Positions 17,057-25,850 of a DNA stretch of 64,000 bases are shown piece after piece (within the stretch, counting starts at the first letter, position 1; the number at the start of each line of letters is the position of its first letter). The DNA is from Thiocapsa marina 5811. GTDB taxonomy: Bacteria > Pseudomonadota > Gammaproteobacteria > Chromatiales > Chromatiaceae. The stretch covers positions 124,001-188,000 of the forward strand of contig NZ_AFWV01000011.1 of NCBI RefSeq assembly GCF_000223985.1. Direction: 5' to 3'. Below the pieces are notes generated by a model that saw nothing but the letters and a program-made list of their open reading frames with translations, ran no database searches and was not told the DNA's origin. Both the position numbers and the translations under genes were made by a program.

Positions 17057-19192
17057 ATGCGAAACCGGTTCGTTTCAAGCCTCCTGCTGACGTTCTCGAC
17101 ACTTCTCGGGTCGACACACGTTGCCGCAGCGGCGCCGCTCGTCGCGCACGACCTGGACGCGCGTATCGACCCCGATGCGGGCACCCTGCAGGTGCGGGAT
17201 ACCCTGACATTCCCGGACGCTAGACCGGACTGGTTGCTGCTTCTTCACGCCGGAATGGAGCCCGAGGTCGCCTCCGGAAATGCGCGGATCGACGTCGCCG
17301 AACGTCTCGAGCATCTGACCGGCTACAGGCTTCGCATCACCGGCCCGGGCCCCGTCACGCTGGCCTACGAAGGGTCGATCCGCCACGCGCGCGAGCAGAT
17401 CGCCGAAGGGATGGGGCGTGCCCGAGAATGGTCGCGCGGCACCATCTCCTCCGAAGGCGTCTTTCTCGACGGCAATAGCGGCTGGTATCCCCGCATCCCG
17501 GACAGCCTCCAAACCTTCTCGCTCGCGGTGACCCTGCCGCAGGGCTGGACCGCGGTCTCGCAGGGCGAGGGGCCGGGCGATCCGACGAGCGGACTCTCCA
17601 CCTGGCGCGAGCCTCACCCGCAGGACGACATCTATCTGATCGCGGCGCCCTTCAAACGCTATGTCGAGCAGGTTCAGGCCGGAGACACCGCATTCGAAGC
17701 CCAAGTCTACTTGCGCGAGGCCGACGCCGGGCTCGCACAGGGCTATTTGGACGCGACCGAGCGCTACATCAACCTCTACTCCGAGTTGATCGGCGACTAT
17801 CCCTTCGCCAAGTTCGCGCTGGTCGAGAATTTCTGGGAGACGGGTTACGGCATGCCCTCCTTCACGCTCCTCGGCCCACAAGTCATCCGTCTGCCGTTCA
17901 TCGTCCACACCTCCTACCCCCACGAGATCCTCCACAACTGGTGGGGCAACGGGGTCTATGTCGACTATGCTGCGGGAAACTGGGCCGAAGGGCTCACGAC
18001 CTATCTCGCCGATCACCTGCTGCGCGAGGCCGTCGGCGAGGGCTGGGTCTATCGGCGCGAGATGCTCAAGGGCTATGCCGATTATGTCCGGGACAGCAGC
18101 GATTTCCCGGTCGTGGACTTCCGCGGCCGGCACGGCGCGGCCTCCCAGGCGATCGGCTACGGCAAAAGCGCCATGCTCTTCCACATGCTGCGGCGCCAGC
18201 TCGGCGACGAGGCGTTCAAGGCCGGTCTTGCGCGTGTCTGGACAGACAACCGTTTCCGTGTCGCCGGCTTCGCTGATCTACGCCGCTCGTTCGAGGCCGC
18301 GAGCGGGCGCGACCTCGGAGACTTTTTCGCGACCTGGACGACGCGCATCGGCGCGCCGCGATTGCGCCTCTCGGAGGTCGCGGTCGTCCCCGCGGACGCG
18401 GGAGCCGCCGAGGGTTTCGAGCTGACCGGCCGGATCGAGCAGACCCAAGGCGGCGAGCCCTTTCCCGTGCGTGTCCCCGTAATCGTTCACCAAGAGACCG
18501 GAGACCCGATCAGTCTCGTCGTCGAGGTCGGCGGGCCGAGCGCTGACTTCAAGGTGCGCCTGCCGTCCGCGCCGATCCGGGTGGCGGTTGATCCCTGGTT
18601 CGACGTCTTCCGCGAGCTGCTTCCGGGTGAGACACCCGTCGCACTGAGCAACCTGTTCGGTTCCGAGCGCGGGCTCATGATCCTGCCCGCCGGAGCACCC
18701 GAGGCGCTCAAAGACGGCTACCGGGGCCTCGCCGAGGCATGGAAGACAGGCCACCCCGGCTGGGAGATCCGTTGGGACGATACCCTGACGTCTTTGCCCG
18801 ACGACCGGGCGGTCTGGCTGATGGGCTGGGAGAGCCGCTGGATCGATCGCTTCGCGCAGTTGGCGCAGGGTGTCGCGCTGGAGCCCGAGCAACGCCGGCT
18901 CCGACTCGGCGACGAGGACAGGCTCGACGGCACGCAGGTCAGCCCCGTGCTCACGGCGTGGCAGGACCGACAGCCGCTCGGCTGGCTCGCCGCGAGCGAC
19001 CCGGCCGCACTCCCCGGTATTGCGCGCAAGCTGCCGCACTACGGGAAATACAGCTATCTGATCTTCAGCGGCAGTGCGCCCGACAATCAGGTGAAGGGCC
19101 AATGGCCATCGGGCGATTCCGTGCTGGCGTCCTGGCTCGGCCCGAGACGTGCACTGGCGCCGGTCGCCGAGCCTCCCGCGCTAGTGCCCTGA
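17057..19192 (+). CDS. Exported M1 family (gluzincin) aminopeptidase-like protein
   Basis: Secreted or periplasmic protein of 711 aa with a clear signal peptide (SSLLLTFSTLLGSTHVAAAA). The zinc site HEILHNWWGN (about residue 293) is followed by NWAEGLTTY, giving the third ligand Glu; the spacing between the second His and Glu is 17 residues, not the usual 18. A Tyr-rich catalytic region and an IGYGKSAMLFHMLR helix follow, and the C-terminal ~270 residues are a beta-rich region of unclear function. The ATG at 17057 was preferred to a TTG at 17042. It is followed after 18 bp by the diguanylate cyclase gene. Peptidase activity is probable but not certain. Confidence 0.8.
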   Translation: MRNRFVSSLLLTFSTLLGSTHVAAAAPLVAHDLDARIDPDAGTLQVRDTLTFPDARPDWLLLLHAGMEPEVASGNARIDVAERLEHLTGYRLRITGPGPVTLAYEGSIRHAREQIAEGMGRAREWSRGTISSEGVFLDGNSGWYPRIPDSLQTFSLAVTLPQGWTAVSQGEGPGDPTSGLSTWREPHPQDDIYLIAAPFKRYVEQVQAGDTAFEAQVYLREADAGLAQGYLDATERYINLYSELIGDYPFAKFALVENFWETGYGMPSFTLLGPQVIRLPFIVHTSYPHEILHNWWGNGVYVDYAAGNWAEGLTTYLADHLLREAVGEGWVYRREMLKGYADYVRDSSDFPVVDFRGRHGAASQAIGYGKSAMLFHMLRRQLGDEAFKAGLARVWTDNRFRVAGFADLRRSFEAASGRDLGDFFATWTTRIGAPRLRLSEVAVVPADAGAAEGFELTGRIEQTQGGEPFPVRVPVIVHQETGDPISLVVEVGGPSADFKVRLPSAPIRVAVDPWFDVFRELLPGETPVALSNLFGSERGLMILPAGAPEALKDGYRGLAEAWKTGHPGWEIRWDDTLTSLPDDRAVWLMGWESRWIDRFAQLAQGVALEPEQRRLRLGDEDRLDGTQVSPVLTAWQDRQPLGWLAASDPAALPGIARKLPHYGKYSYLIFSGSAPDNQVKGQWPSGDSVLASWLGPRRALAPVAEPPALVP

Positions 19193-19210
19193 TCCGAGCG
19201 CTGCCACGCA

Positions 19211-20794
19211 ATGATCAGAAAACTGCGGTACTTCACCTTCATCTTCGCGCCCATCGCGGTCGTCATCGTGCTCGGCGCCTGGTCACTTAAGCAAGCGGAC
19301 GACACCCTCGCCATGGTCCGGCTCGAGTCGTCGGTGGATCTAGCCGTCGGACTCGGGGCGAACGCGCTGACCCGGCACCTGGATACGGTCCAGCGCGATC
19401 TTCGCTACCTCTCCGCCCAGGACGCACTCAAGCGCTTGATCCAGCACGGGAGCAGCGAGGCGCTCGCGCAGTTCACCCATGACGCCTTAGCCTTCTCGGA
19501 TGCGGCGCGGATCTACGACCAGATCCGCTGGATCGACGAGCAGGGTGATGAGCGGGTCCGCATCGATCGTGTCGACGGGGTGGCCGTCGCGATCCCCCAA
19601 GCGCAGCTTCAGAACAAGAAGGACCGTTATTTCTTCACCGACACCATGGCCCTGGACCCCGGCGAGGTCTTCGTCTCGCCGCTCGACCTCAACATCGAGC
19701 AAGGCACGTTGCAGATCCCCTACAAGCCGATGCTCAGGTTTGCCACCCCGGTGGCCGACGCCTCCGGTAACCGGCGCGGCATCCTGATCCTCAACTATCT
19801 CGGCAAGACCATGCTCGATGAATTTGCCGCCGCGTCGAGCGGTCTGTCGGACGACACCATGCTCCTCAACGCCGAGGGTTACTGGCTGAAAAGCAAGGAG
19901 CCCGATGATGAATGGGGCTTTATGCTCGATCGCCCCGAGACCCTCGGCGCACGTTATCCGGATGTCTGGCCCCGCATTCACCGGTCCGAGCAGGGCCAAT
20001 GGCTGGACCCTTCGGGCCTCTGGACCTGGCGATCGGTCTATCCGCTGAAATCCGGAACCGTCTCCAGTACCGGCACGGCCGCAGCGGCGGGGCCGAGCGG
20101 GGCTCGGGTGACCTCTCGAGACTATGTTTGGAAGGTGGTCTCGCACGTCTCCAACGATCAGCTCGCGACGCTCGGCACCCGGACAGCCAGTCGCTACGCC
20201 TGGATCGGTACAGCCCTGCTCGCTCTTCTGGCCCTGTTGAGCTGGCTGCTCGCCATCGCACTCGACGAGCAGGCCAGGGCGCGCAGGCTTCTGGAACGCC
20301 TGGCGACCACGGACGGACTCACCGGCCTGGCCAACCGCCGCTTCTTCATCGATCAGGTCAAGCAATACTGGGGCAGCTACCAACGTCGACCCGATGTCCC
20401 GGTCGGCGTTTTGATGATGGATCTCGACCGGTTCAAATCGGTCAACGACACCCACGGTCACGCTGCCGGGGATATGGTCCTGCAGCAGTTCGGGCGCATC
20501 CTGCGTAAATCACTGCGTCAGACCGACATCGCCGGTCGCATCGGCGGGGAGGAATTCTGCGTCTTGCTGCGCGGCAGCGCGGTGGAAGGGGCCCGCATCT
20601 ATGCCGAGCGGATTCGTCGAGAGCTCGAAGCCGAGCAGATCCCGATCGGCGAGGTGCGCCTGACCGTCACCGTGAGCATCGGCGCGTCCGCCTTCATGCC
20701 TGACGACAGCATCCCGACCGCCGCGATGCAGCGGGCGGATGCCGCGCTTTACCGGGCAAAAGCAGCTGGGCGCAACCGCGTCGAGCTCGCCTGA
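19211..20794 (+). CDS. Membrane diguanylate cyclase with periplasmic dCache-like sensor
   Basis: Makes c-di-GMP from two GTP. 527 aa: a first membrane segment (about 8-26), a periplasmic sensor of ~300 residues with Cache-like sequence (IRWIDEQGDERVRIDRV, then FVSPLDLNIEQGTLQIPYKPMLRFATPV), a second membrane segment (about 333-352), and a GGDEF domain opening DGLTGLANRRFF. The active loop is GGEEF (about 445-449) and an inhibitory RxxD site (RQTD) lies five residues before it, so it should be active and product-inhibited. The ATG follows the peptidase stop by 18 bp. Confidence 0.92.
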   Translation: MIRKLRYFTFIFAPIAVVIVLGAWSLKQADDTLAMVRLESSVDLAVGLGANALTRHLDTVQRDLRYLSAQDALKRLIQHGSSEALAQFTHDALAFSDAARIYDQIRWIDEQGDERVRIDRVDGVAVAIPQAQLQNKKDRYFFTDTMALDPGEVFVSPLDLNIEQGTLQIPYKPMLRFATPVADASGNRRGILILNYLGKTMLDEFAAASSGLSDDTMLLNAEGYWLKSKEPDDEWGFMLDRPETLGARYPDVWPRIHRSEQGQWLDPSGLWTWRSVYPLKSGTVSSTGTAAAAGPSGARVTSRDYVWKVVSHVSNDQLATLGTRTASRYAWIGTALLALLALLSWLLAIALDEQARARRLLERLATTDGLTGLANRRFFIDQVKQYWGSYQRRPDVPVGVLMMDLDRFKSVNDTHGHAAGDMVLQQFGRILRKSLRQTDIAGRIGGEEFCVLLRGSAVEGARIYAERIRRELEAEQIPIGEVRLTVTVSIGASAFMPDDSIPTAAMQRADAALYRAKAAGRNRVELA

Positions 20795-20816
20795 ACCGGG
20801 TGAACCGCTGGCAGAG

Positions 20817-22985
20817 TCATCGCAGATAGACCCCGTCCTCGCCGATCTTCCCGGGGCCGTCGAGGACGTAGATCCCGGCCGAGTTGGCCTTGACGTGAAA
20901 GATCAGACGACCGTGGCAGTCTTGCTCCTGGCCGGTCACGGCGTCGCGATAGATCCCCGGGCGGACCCTGTCGATCCCGATCTCCTGGTCCGAGCCGATG
21001 GCGAGACCGACCACCACATAGGTGCCGCTCTGCGGATGATCGCGCACGAAACGCATCCCGCTGCCCCATTCGGCGAGGTGGCTCAGACCTGCCTTCTGGA
21101 GTGCAGGAATCGCGCGGCGGATCAGGTTGAGGCGCTGGATGTGCCGATACAGCGGATGCGCTTGGGTCTGGGCGAGACGCTCGTCGCCGAGGTGATCGCC
21201 GAAATAGGCGCGCCCGGTCTGATGCAGTGTGTCGCGCTCGCCCTCCACATCCTGGGGCGCGCCCTTCATGAACTCGATCTCCTCCCCGAAATACAGACAG
21301 GGGATCCCGCGCACGGTCCAGATCAGGTTGTAGGCCGCGGCGGCCATCCACTGCTCGCCCTTGAAGCGGTATTTGAAATCGTTGTCCGGGCCGACGTCGT
21401 GGTTCTGCAAAAAGGTGACCAGCTGGGTCACGTCGCCGTAGATCCAGTCCATACCGAGGATCTGCGCGGTGCCGGCGTAGGTTCCTTTGCTGACGGTGTC
21501 GCGGAAGGTCGAGAAGAGACCGAAATCCAGCTGCGGGAAACCCGAGTCCCCGCCGGATTCCGGATCTTGGGGGTCATGACCGATACGCGTATACCACCAG
21601 GGCCGAATCTGCGAGGGACCGTTGTCGCCGCCGCCGAGATCGCCCCAGCCGTAGCCTTTCACCAGGTTCTCGCCGAACACGAAGAGACCTGGTTTGTGTG
21701 ACTTCCAGGCGTTGATGTACTCGAGCAGGTTATCGCGCTCCACATGCTTCACGGTGTCGATGCGCAGCGCATCCACACCCATGTCCAGATACCGATTGAT
21801 GGAGCCGATCAGATAGTCCTTGACGTTTTGGCGCTCGGTCGCCAGGTCGATGCAGTCCCCGGCCAGATGCTTGTGCTGGAGCGAATGCGGACTCTCCCAA
21901 TCGCCGCCGCAGATGAAACCCTCCTGGTGATACCAGTCGGGATCCAGATCATTGGGGTCGACACCGAAGAAACGCCCCGGGTTGTAGCCGGGCTTGGGCA
22001 CCGTCTCGCCGGTCTTGGGATCGACCAGCGGCTCGATGCCCTCCGGATCTCTGCCGTGGCGTTCGCGGTACCATCCGGGAGCGACCGGGTTGTCGATGTC
22101 GTCGCGATTCGGCCAAGCGTAATTGCCGAGATGACCCTGGTAGGGGCCGTGATCGACCTTGCCCTGCTCGGAGCCCTGCGGCACGTAATACTTGATCGGC
22201 AGATGGTCGATGTGCACCTGCCCGCGAATGCCGTATTGGCAGGAGTGGTTCACGACGACGTCCTGGATGATCTTGATGCCCTTGGAATGGGCTGCGTCGA
22301 TCAGGTCCCGATAGGTCGCTCCCGGTGACTCGAGGCGCGGATCGATGCGGGTCCAGTCGTAAGGATGATAGCCGTGATAATCGAGACCGGAGCGGTTCTC
22401 CACCGGCGGGGTGATCCAGATGGCCGTGAAGCCGAGGTCGCGAATGTAGTCCAGGCGTTGGATCAGGCCCTTGAAATCGCCGCGCCAATGGGGATCGACC
22501 GGATTGCCGTTCGCGTCGAATTGGATGCGGTCGCGGCAGAAGAAATTGTTCGAGGGATCGCCGTCGTAGAAGCGCGTGGTGATCAGAAAATAGATGGTCT
22601 CCTCGCGGAAATCGCTCCGCTCGGCAACCGGGCGCAGCTCGGTGGTGTAGGTCGGCACGGGCCGAGCGGGAGGCGGCGGCGCGGCGGTCTTCACGGGGTG
22701 CACGCGATGCCCCGGACGATGGTCGTGCCAATGGCTCCGGGCATCGAGCCAGCCGTCGGCATCGCGAAAGTGATCGTGGGTCTGGTGACCTTCGCCGTCG
22801 GTGAAGACCAGATGCGCAGAACGGGTTCCGGGCAGACGGACCCGATACCAGTCGTCGTCGAGCACCTCCATCGGCACGCCGGGCCAATCGGTGCGAGGCC
22901 CGATCGGCTGAGCATCCCAAACGTGGGCGCGGACCAGCGAGCCCCAGCCCGCGCGGCGCTCGAAGTGGAGGATCAAATCAGACAT
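20817..22985 (-). CDS. GH13 alpha-amylase family protein with N-terminal starch-binding-like domain
   Basis: Glycoside hydrolase of 722 aa from the ATG at 22985 (GGAG eight bases upstream). Residues ~1-90 look like a small carbohydrate-binding domain (LILHFERRAGWGSL, HVWDAQP, FTDGEGHQTHDHF). The GH13 barrel follows: GFTAIWITPPVEN, QDVVVNHS, the nucleophile Asp in DALRIDTVKHV (about residue 406), the acid/base Glu in VFGENLV (about 438) and FLQNHDVG (about 527). No signal peptide is evident, so it may act on intracellular glycogen. Purple sulfur bacteria store glycogen, which would fit. Exact specificity cannot be told. Confidence 0.88.
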   Translation of the reverse strand: MSDLILHFERRAGWGSLVRAHVWDAQPIGPRTDWPGVPMEVLDDDWYRVRLPGTRSAHLVFTDGEGHQTHDHFRDADGWLDARSHWHDHRPGHRVHPVKTAAPPPPARPVPTYTTELRPVAERSDFREETIYFLITTRFYDGDPSNNFFCRDRIQFDANGNPVDPHWRGDFKGLIQRLDYIRDLGFTAIWITPPVENRSGLDYHGYHPYDWTRIDPRLESPGATYRDLIDAAHSKGIKIIQDVVVNHSCQYGIRGQVHIDHLPIKYYVPQGSEQGKVDHGPYQGHLGNYAWPNRDDIDNPVAPGWYRERHGRDPEGIEPLVDPKTGETVPKPGYNPGRFFGVDPNDLDPDWYHQEGFICGGDWESPHSLQHKHLAGDCIDLATERQNVKDYLIGSINRYLDMGVDALRIDTVKHVERDNLLEYINAWKSHKPGLFVFGENLVKGYGWGDLGGGDNGPSQIRPWWYTRIGHDPQDPESGGDSGFPQLDFGLFSTFRDTVSKGTYAGTAQILGMDWIYGDVTQLVTFLQNHDVGPDNDFKYRFKGEQWMAAAAYNLIWTVRGIPCLYFGEEIEFMKGAPQDVEGERDTLHQTGRAYFGDHLGDERLAQTQAHPLYRHIQRLNLIRRAIPALQKAGLSHLAEWGSGMRFVRDHPQSGTYVVVGLAIGSDQEIGIDRVRPGIYRDAVTGQEQDCHGRLIFHVKANSAGIYVLDGPGKIGEDGVYLR

Positions 22986-23075
22986 CGAGAAGACTCCGTA
23001 TCTCGTTGGTTCAAAGGAACAGTCCGCGGGGCAGCGGCACTCGGGGCCCCGCGACACGCCGAGGACGAACCCGCT

Positions 23076-24197
23076 TTAGCCCTGCGGCGGATGATTTTGC
23101 GCCGGCGTCATCGCGGCGGCGTGTTCGTCGGACTCGGCTCCTCCGTTCAGCCAGGCGACCAAGAGCTTGTAGCCGAGCACCAGGACGACCGACCCGACGA
23201 ACAGCCCGATGATTCCGGCACTGAGGAAACCGCCGATGGCGCCGACAAAGATGACGGCCATCGGGACATCCACCCCGCGCCCGAGCAGAACGGGCTTGAG
23301 GATATGCTCCAGACTGTACACGAATAGACTCCACGCCAAAAACACGAGGAAGGTCAGGGTTCCGACCTGGAAGAAGACATAGATCAAGATCGCCACCGTG
23401 ATCGGGAGGATCCCGATCTGCACCACGCACATCACCAGCGCCAGCAGTGCCCAGAGCCCGGCCGCGGGGACGCCGATCGCCAGCCACCCCAGACCCGCGA
23501 GGAGCGACTGAATCAGAGCCACACCGAGAATGCCCCGGGTCACGCTGCGAATGGTCGCCTCGGAGAGCTTGGCGAACTCGACGCCCCGCGCCCCCGCCAA
23601 CCGCCGTGCAAAGGCCGCGCTGGCCCGTTGTCCGGCCTCGGCCTGCGCGAGCAGGAAGCCGGCGATCAGGATCGCCACCAGGATGTGCAGCACCCCCACG
23701 CCGGCCCCGCCGGCCACCCCGATCGTCCAACGCAGGGCGACCTTGAGCTCGGGCTCGATCTCGACGAGTACCGCCGTGAAATTCGACGAGCCCTCGGACC
23801 AGATGCGTGCAATGTCGTCTCCGATCAGCGGAAGCTGTGCGACGGCATCGGGCAAGGGCGGAATCTTCAGCGACTCGTGGCCGAAGGCACCGATGACCGT
23901 GTGCACCTCCCCGACGAGCGACGCACTGAGCAACAAGGCCGGCACCAGCAAGAGCGCGAAACAGAGCAAGCACATGATGACGGCAGCCAGGTTTCGCCGC
24001 CCGTTCAGAAGGTGCGTCAGCCGCTCGTAACCCGGATACAGTCCGATGGCGATGATGATCGCCCACGCAAAAGGCACGATAAAGGGCCGGACGATATCGA
24101 AGCACCAGGCGAGCAGGATGGCGAGTATCGCGATCCGGACGAATGCCTCGATTGTTCGGTCCAAAAAAATGCGATCCCCCTCGCCGTCCCGGTGCAT
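23076..24197 (-). CDS. AI-2E family transporter (PerM/YdiK-like membrane protein)
   Basis: Polytopic membrane protein of 373 aa with about eight hydrophobic segments arranged as in the AI-2E/PerM family: two N-terminal helices (AILAILLAWCFDIVRPFIVPFAWAII region), a soluble stretch, and the later GVPAAGLWALLALVMCVVQIG and EHILKPVLLGRGVDVP motifs. Substrates of this family are poorly defined and AI-2 transport should not be assumed. The start is the ATG at 24197 (AGGGGG upstream); the frame extends to 24278 without support. It follows the PKHD hydroxylase gene on the same strand. Confidence 0.85.
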   Translation of the reverse strand: MHRDGEGDRIFLDRTIEAFVRIAILAILLAWCFDIVRPFIVPFAWAIIIAIGLYPGYERLTHLLNGRRNLAAVIMCLLCFALLLVPALLLSASLVGEVHTVIGAFGHESLKIPPLPDAVAQLPLIGDDIARIWSEGSSNFTAVLVEIEPELKVALRWTIGVAGGAGVGVLHILVAILIAGFLLAQAEAGQRASAAFARRLAGARGVEFAKLSEATIRSVTRGILGVALIQSLLAGLGWLAIGVPAAGLWALLALVMCVVQIGILPITVAILIYVFFQVGTLTFLVFLAWSLFVYSLEHILKPVLLGRGVDVPMAVIFVGAIGGFLSAGIIGLFVGSVVLVLGYKLLVAWLNGGAESDEHAAAMTPAQNHPPQG

Positions 24198-24240
24198 GCT
24201 TAATCCCCCTTTTGTTCTTGAAGACAGCCTAGTTTGCCCG

Positions 24241-24261
24241 TTTAAACCGCACCCGGCACGC
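24241..24261. repeat. Solo end of the interspersed repeat
   Basis: TTTAAACCGCACCCGGCACG resembles one end of the subgroup A element (compare TTTAAACCGCGCCCAGCGCG). No matching opposite end is found nearby. Confidence 0.4.
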
Positions 24262-24291
24262 GCCGAACGATACCCCATCTGGAACGAGGTA

Positions 24292-24966
24292 CTAGAGATC
24301 GCTCCACATGCGCACGAGGTTCGCGTAGGAACGATCGACGTAGGCGGTGCTGTCCTCTTGCGGTGCCGTCTTGAGCAAACGCTCGCGCGCGAGATTCAAC
24401 TCGTAGAGCAGCTCTCGGCGTGCCGGATCGCGCACGTAGCTCTGGATCCAGGTCAGGGCGACCAGGCGCTCGCCGCGCGTCACCTCCAGCACGCGGTGCA
24501 GGCTCGAGGAGGGATAGACGACGGCATCGCCCGCGGCCGGCTTGACCCTCTGCTCGCCGAACGGGGTGCGGATGGACAGCTCGCCGCCGTCGTAGGACGC
24601 GGGCTCGTTGAGAAAGATCGTCATGGAGACATCCGAGCGGAAACGCGGCCCGGTCGTCCCCATGACGGGATCGTCGACATGCTCGCCGTAGGCCATGCCC
24701 CGGGTATAGCGGGCGACGATGGGGTCGGCCACCCGGTGCGGCAGGACGCCGAACCGAAAGGTCTCGTGATGGCCGAGACTCGCCATGATGATACGGATGA
24801 GCCGCTGCATGCGCTCGGGTTCGGACCGCATCTCTTCGTTGTGCTTGACCCGGCCCGCGGCGAAGCCGGCGGTCAGCTTGCCGTCGACAAAGGAGGCGTC
24901 GGCGATGATCTCGTGGATCTTGGCGATCTGTGCGCTATTGAGAAGCGCCGGGATGGTCAACAGCAT
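24292..24966 (-). CDS. PKHD-type Fe(II)/2-oxoglutarate hydroxylase (PiuC/YbiX-like)
   Basis: Cytoplasmic 2-oxoglutarate dioxygenase of 224 aa. The iron ligands are His and Asp in GEHVDDP (about residue 95) and the distal His in SSLHRVLEVTRGERLVALTW, where the following Arg would bind 2-oxoglutarate. The sequence MLLTIPALLNSAQIAKI and the C-terminus RSYANLVRMWSDL are typical of PiuC/YbiX proteins, which are iron-starvation regulated in several bacteria. The ATG at 24966 has GGAG seven bases upstream; the upstream extension to 24996 is unlikely. Confidence 0.9.
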   Translation of the reverse strand: MLLTIPALLNSAQIAKIHEIIADASFVDGKLTAGFAAGRVKHNEEMRSEPERMQRLIRIIMASLGHHETFRFGVLPHRVADPIVARYTRGMAYGEHVDDPVMGTTGPRFRSDVSMTIFLNEPASYDGGELSIRTPFGEQRVKPAAGDAVVYPSSSLHRVLEVTRGERLVALTWIQSYVRDPARRELLYELNLARERLLKTAPQEDSTAYVDRSYANLVRMWSDL

Positions 24967-25069
24967 GCTGTGCTCCGGAGGCGACGCGACGCGCATTGCA
25001 CTCGCCGCGTCCGCAAGAATCGATCGGTATACTATCCGAGACCTTCACCAACGACGTACGAGGCGAACG

Positions 25070-25660
25070 ATGCTCCTGAAAGCCATCATCGACGATCGGA
25101 TCTACGAGCTCAACGTCCCCGATGGCCTGATCGGCCAGGCGCAGCCCTTCTTCGAGAGACTGGACCGGGATATGGACGCCGGCTGGCAGATGAGCCGGGA
25201 GTGGGTCGAAAAACCGGATCGGCTGCAGCGTTGCCAGATCGTCGCCGACAAGCTGTTGACTGCGCTCGAGTGCGAGAACGAAAAACTCGGGATGATGATG
25301 GCCGGCTATATCTTGGCACGCCTGCCCGGGGTCGAATCGGTCGAGCTCGACGTACAGGGCGAGATCCAGAACAACCGCTTCAACCTGACCGAGCATCGAC
25401 CGAGCGAAGAGACGCCGCGGCCTGCGAAGCATCCCGGCGGCATCGGTCAGCTCGGCAAGCTCGAAGCGATGGAGCAGGCCGGCAAGGACGTGACGAAGGT
25501 CTTCAAGGTCGGTCGCGGCTGGCGCTTCTCGGTCTTCGACCACGCGACCGGAAGCTGGCAGGACTCGCCGCTCGCACCGACCGAGGACGACGCCTCGCGG
25601 TTGCGCCAAGAGGCCTTCAAGGCCCGTTACGAGGCCCTGCAACGCGGTCGCGATCACTGA
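25070..25660 (+). CDS. Hypothetical protein, conserved-looking
   Basis: A soluble 196 aa protein that I do not recognise. The N-terminus LLKAIIDDRIYELNVPDGLI looks like a beta-hairpin; the middle is helical (RLQRCQIVADKLLTALECENEKLGM) and the C-terminal part has GRGWRFSVFDHATGSWQDSPL, resembling a small beta-sheet. No signal peptide or membrane segment. The ATG at 25070 has GAGG upstream, and the frame continues farther upstream over the divergent hydroxylase gene, which is clearly a shadow. It is followed by a tiny reading frame and an SLC13 permease gene. Confidence 0.7.
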   Translation: MLLKAIIDDRIYELNVPDGLIGQAQPFFERLDRDMDAGWQMSREWVEKPDRLQRCQIVADKLLTALECENEKLGMMMAGYILARLPGVESVELDVQGEIQNNRFNLTEHRPSEETPRPAKHPGGIGQLGKLEAMEQAGKDVTKVFKVGRGWRFSVFDHATGSWQDSPLAPTEDDASRLRQEAFKARYEALQRGRDH

Positions 25661-25702
25661 TCGGGTGCGGGCCTTTTCGAACCGGACGAGACGAACAGAC
25701 CG

Positions 25703-25843
25703 ATGGCCGACCTCTTCAGCGTCACTGCACCCTTGGCCCTGCGCTGCCCGAACGGCACGCGACTGGAATCCAACGAGGGCGCGGGCTACCCGGGCACCGA
25801 GCAGATCCGCGCCATCGCCCGTCGTCTCGGCGCCGCGGTCTGA
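25703..25843 (+). CDS. Small open reading frame between two genes
   Basis: 46 codons starting ATG at 25703, ending seven bases before the SLC13 start. The product begins ADLFSVTAPLALRCPNG and ends EQIRAIARRLGAAV. I do not recognise it; it may be a remnant of a longer gene or a real microprotein. No good ribosome site is seen. Confidence 0.3.
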   Translation: MADLFSVTAPLALRCPNGTRLESNEGAGYPGTEQIRAIARRLGAAV

Positions 25844-25850
25844 CCCGCCG

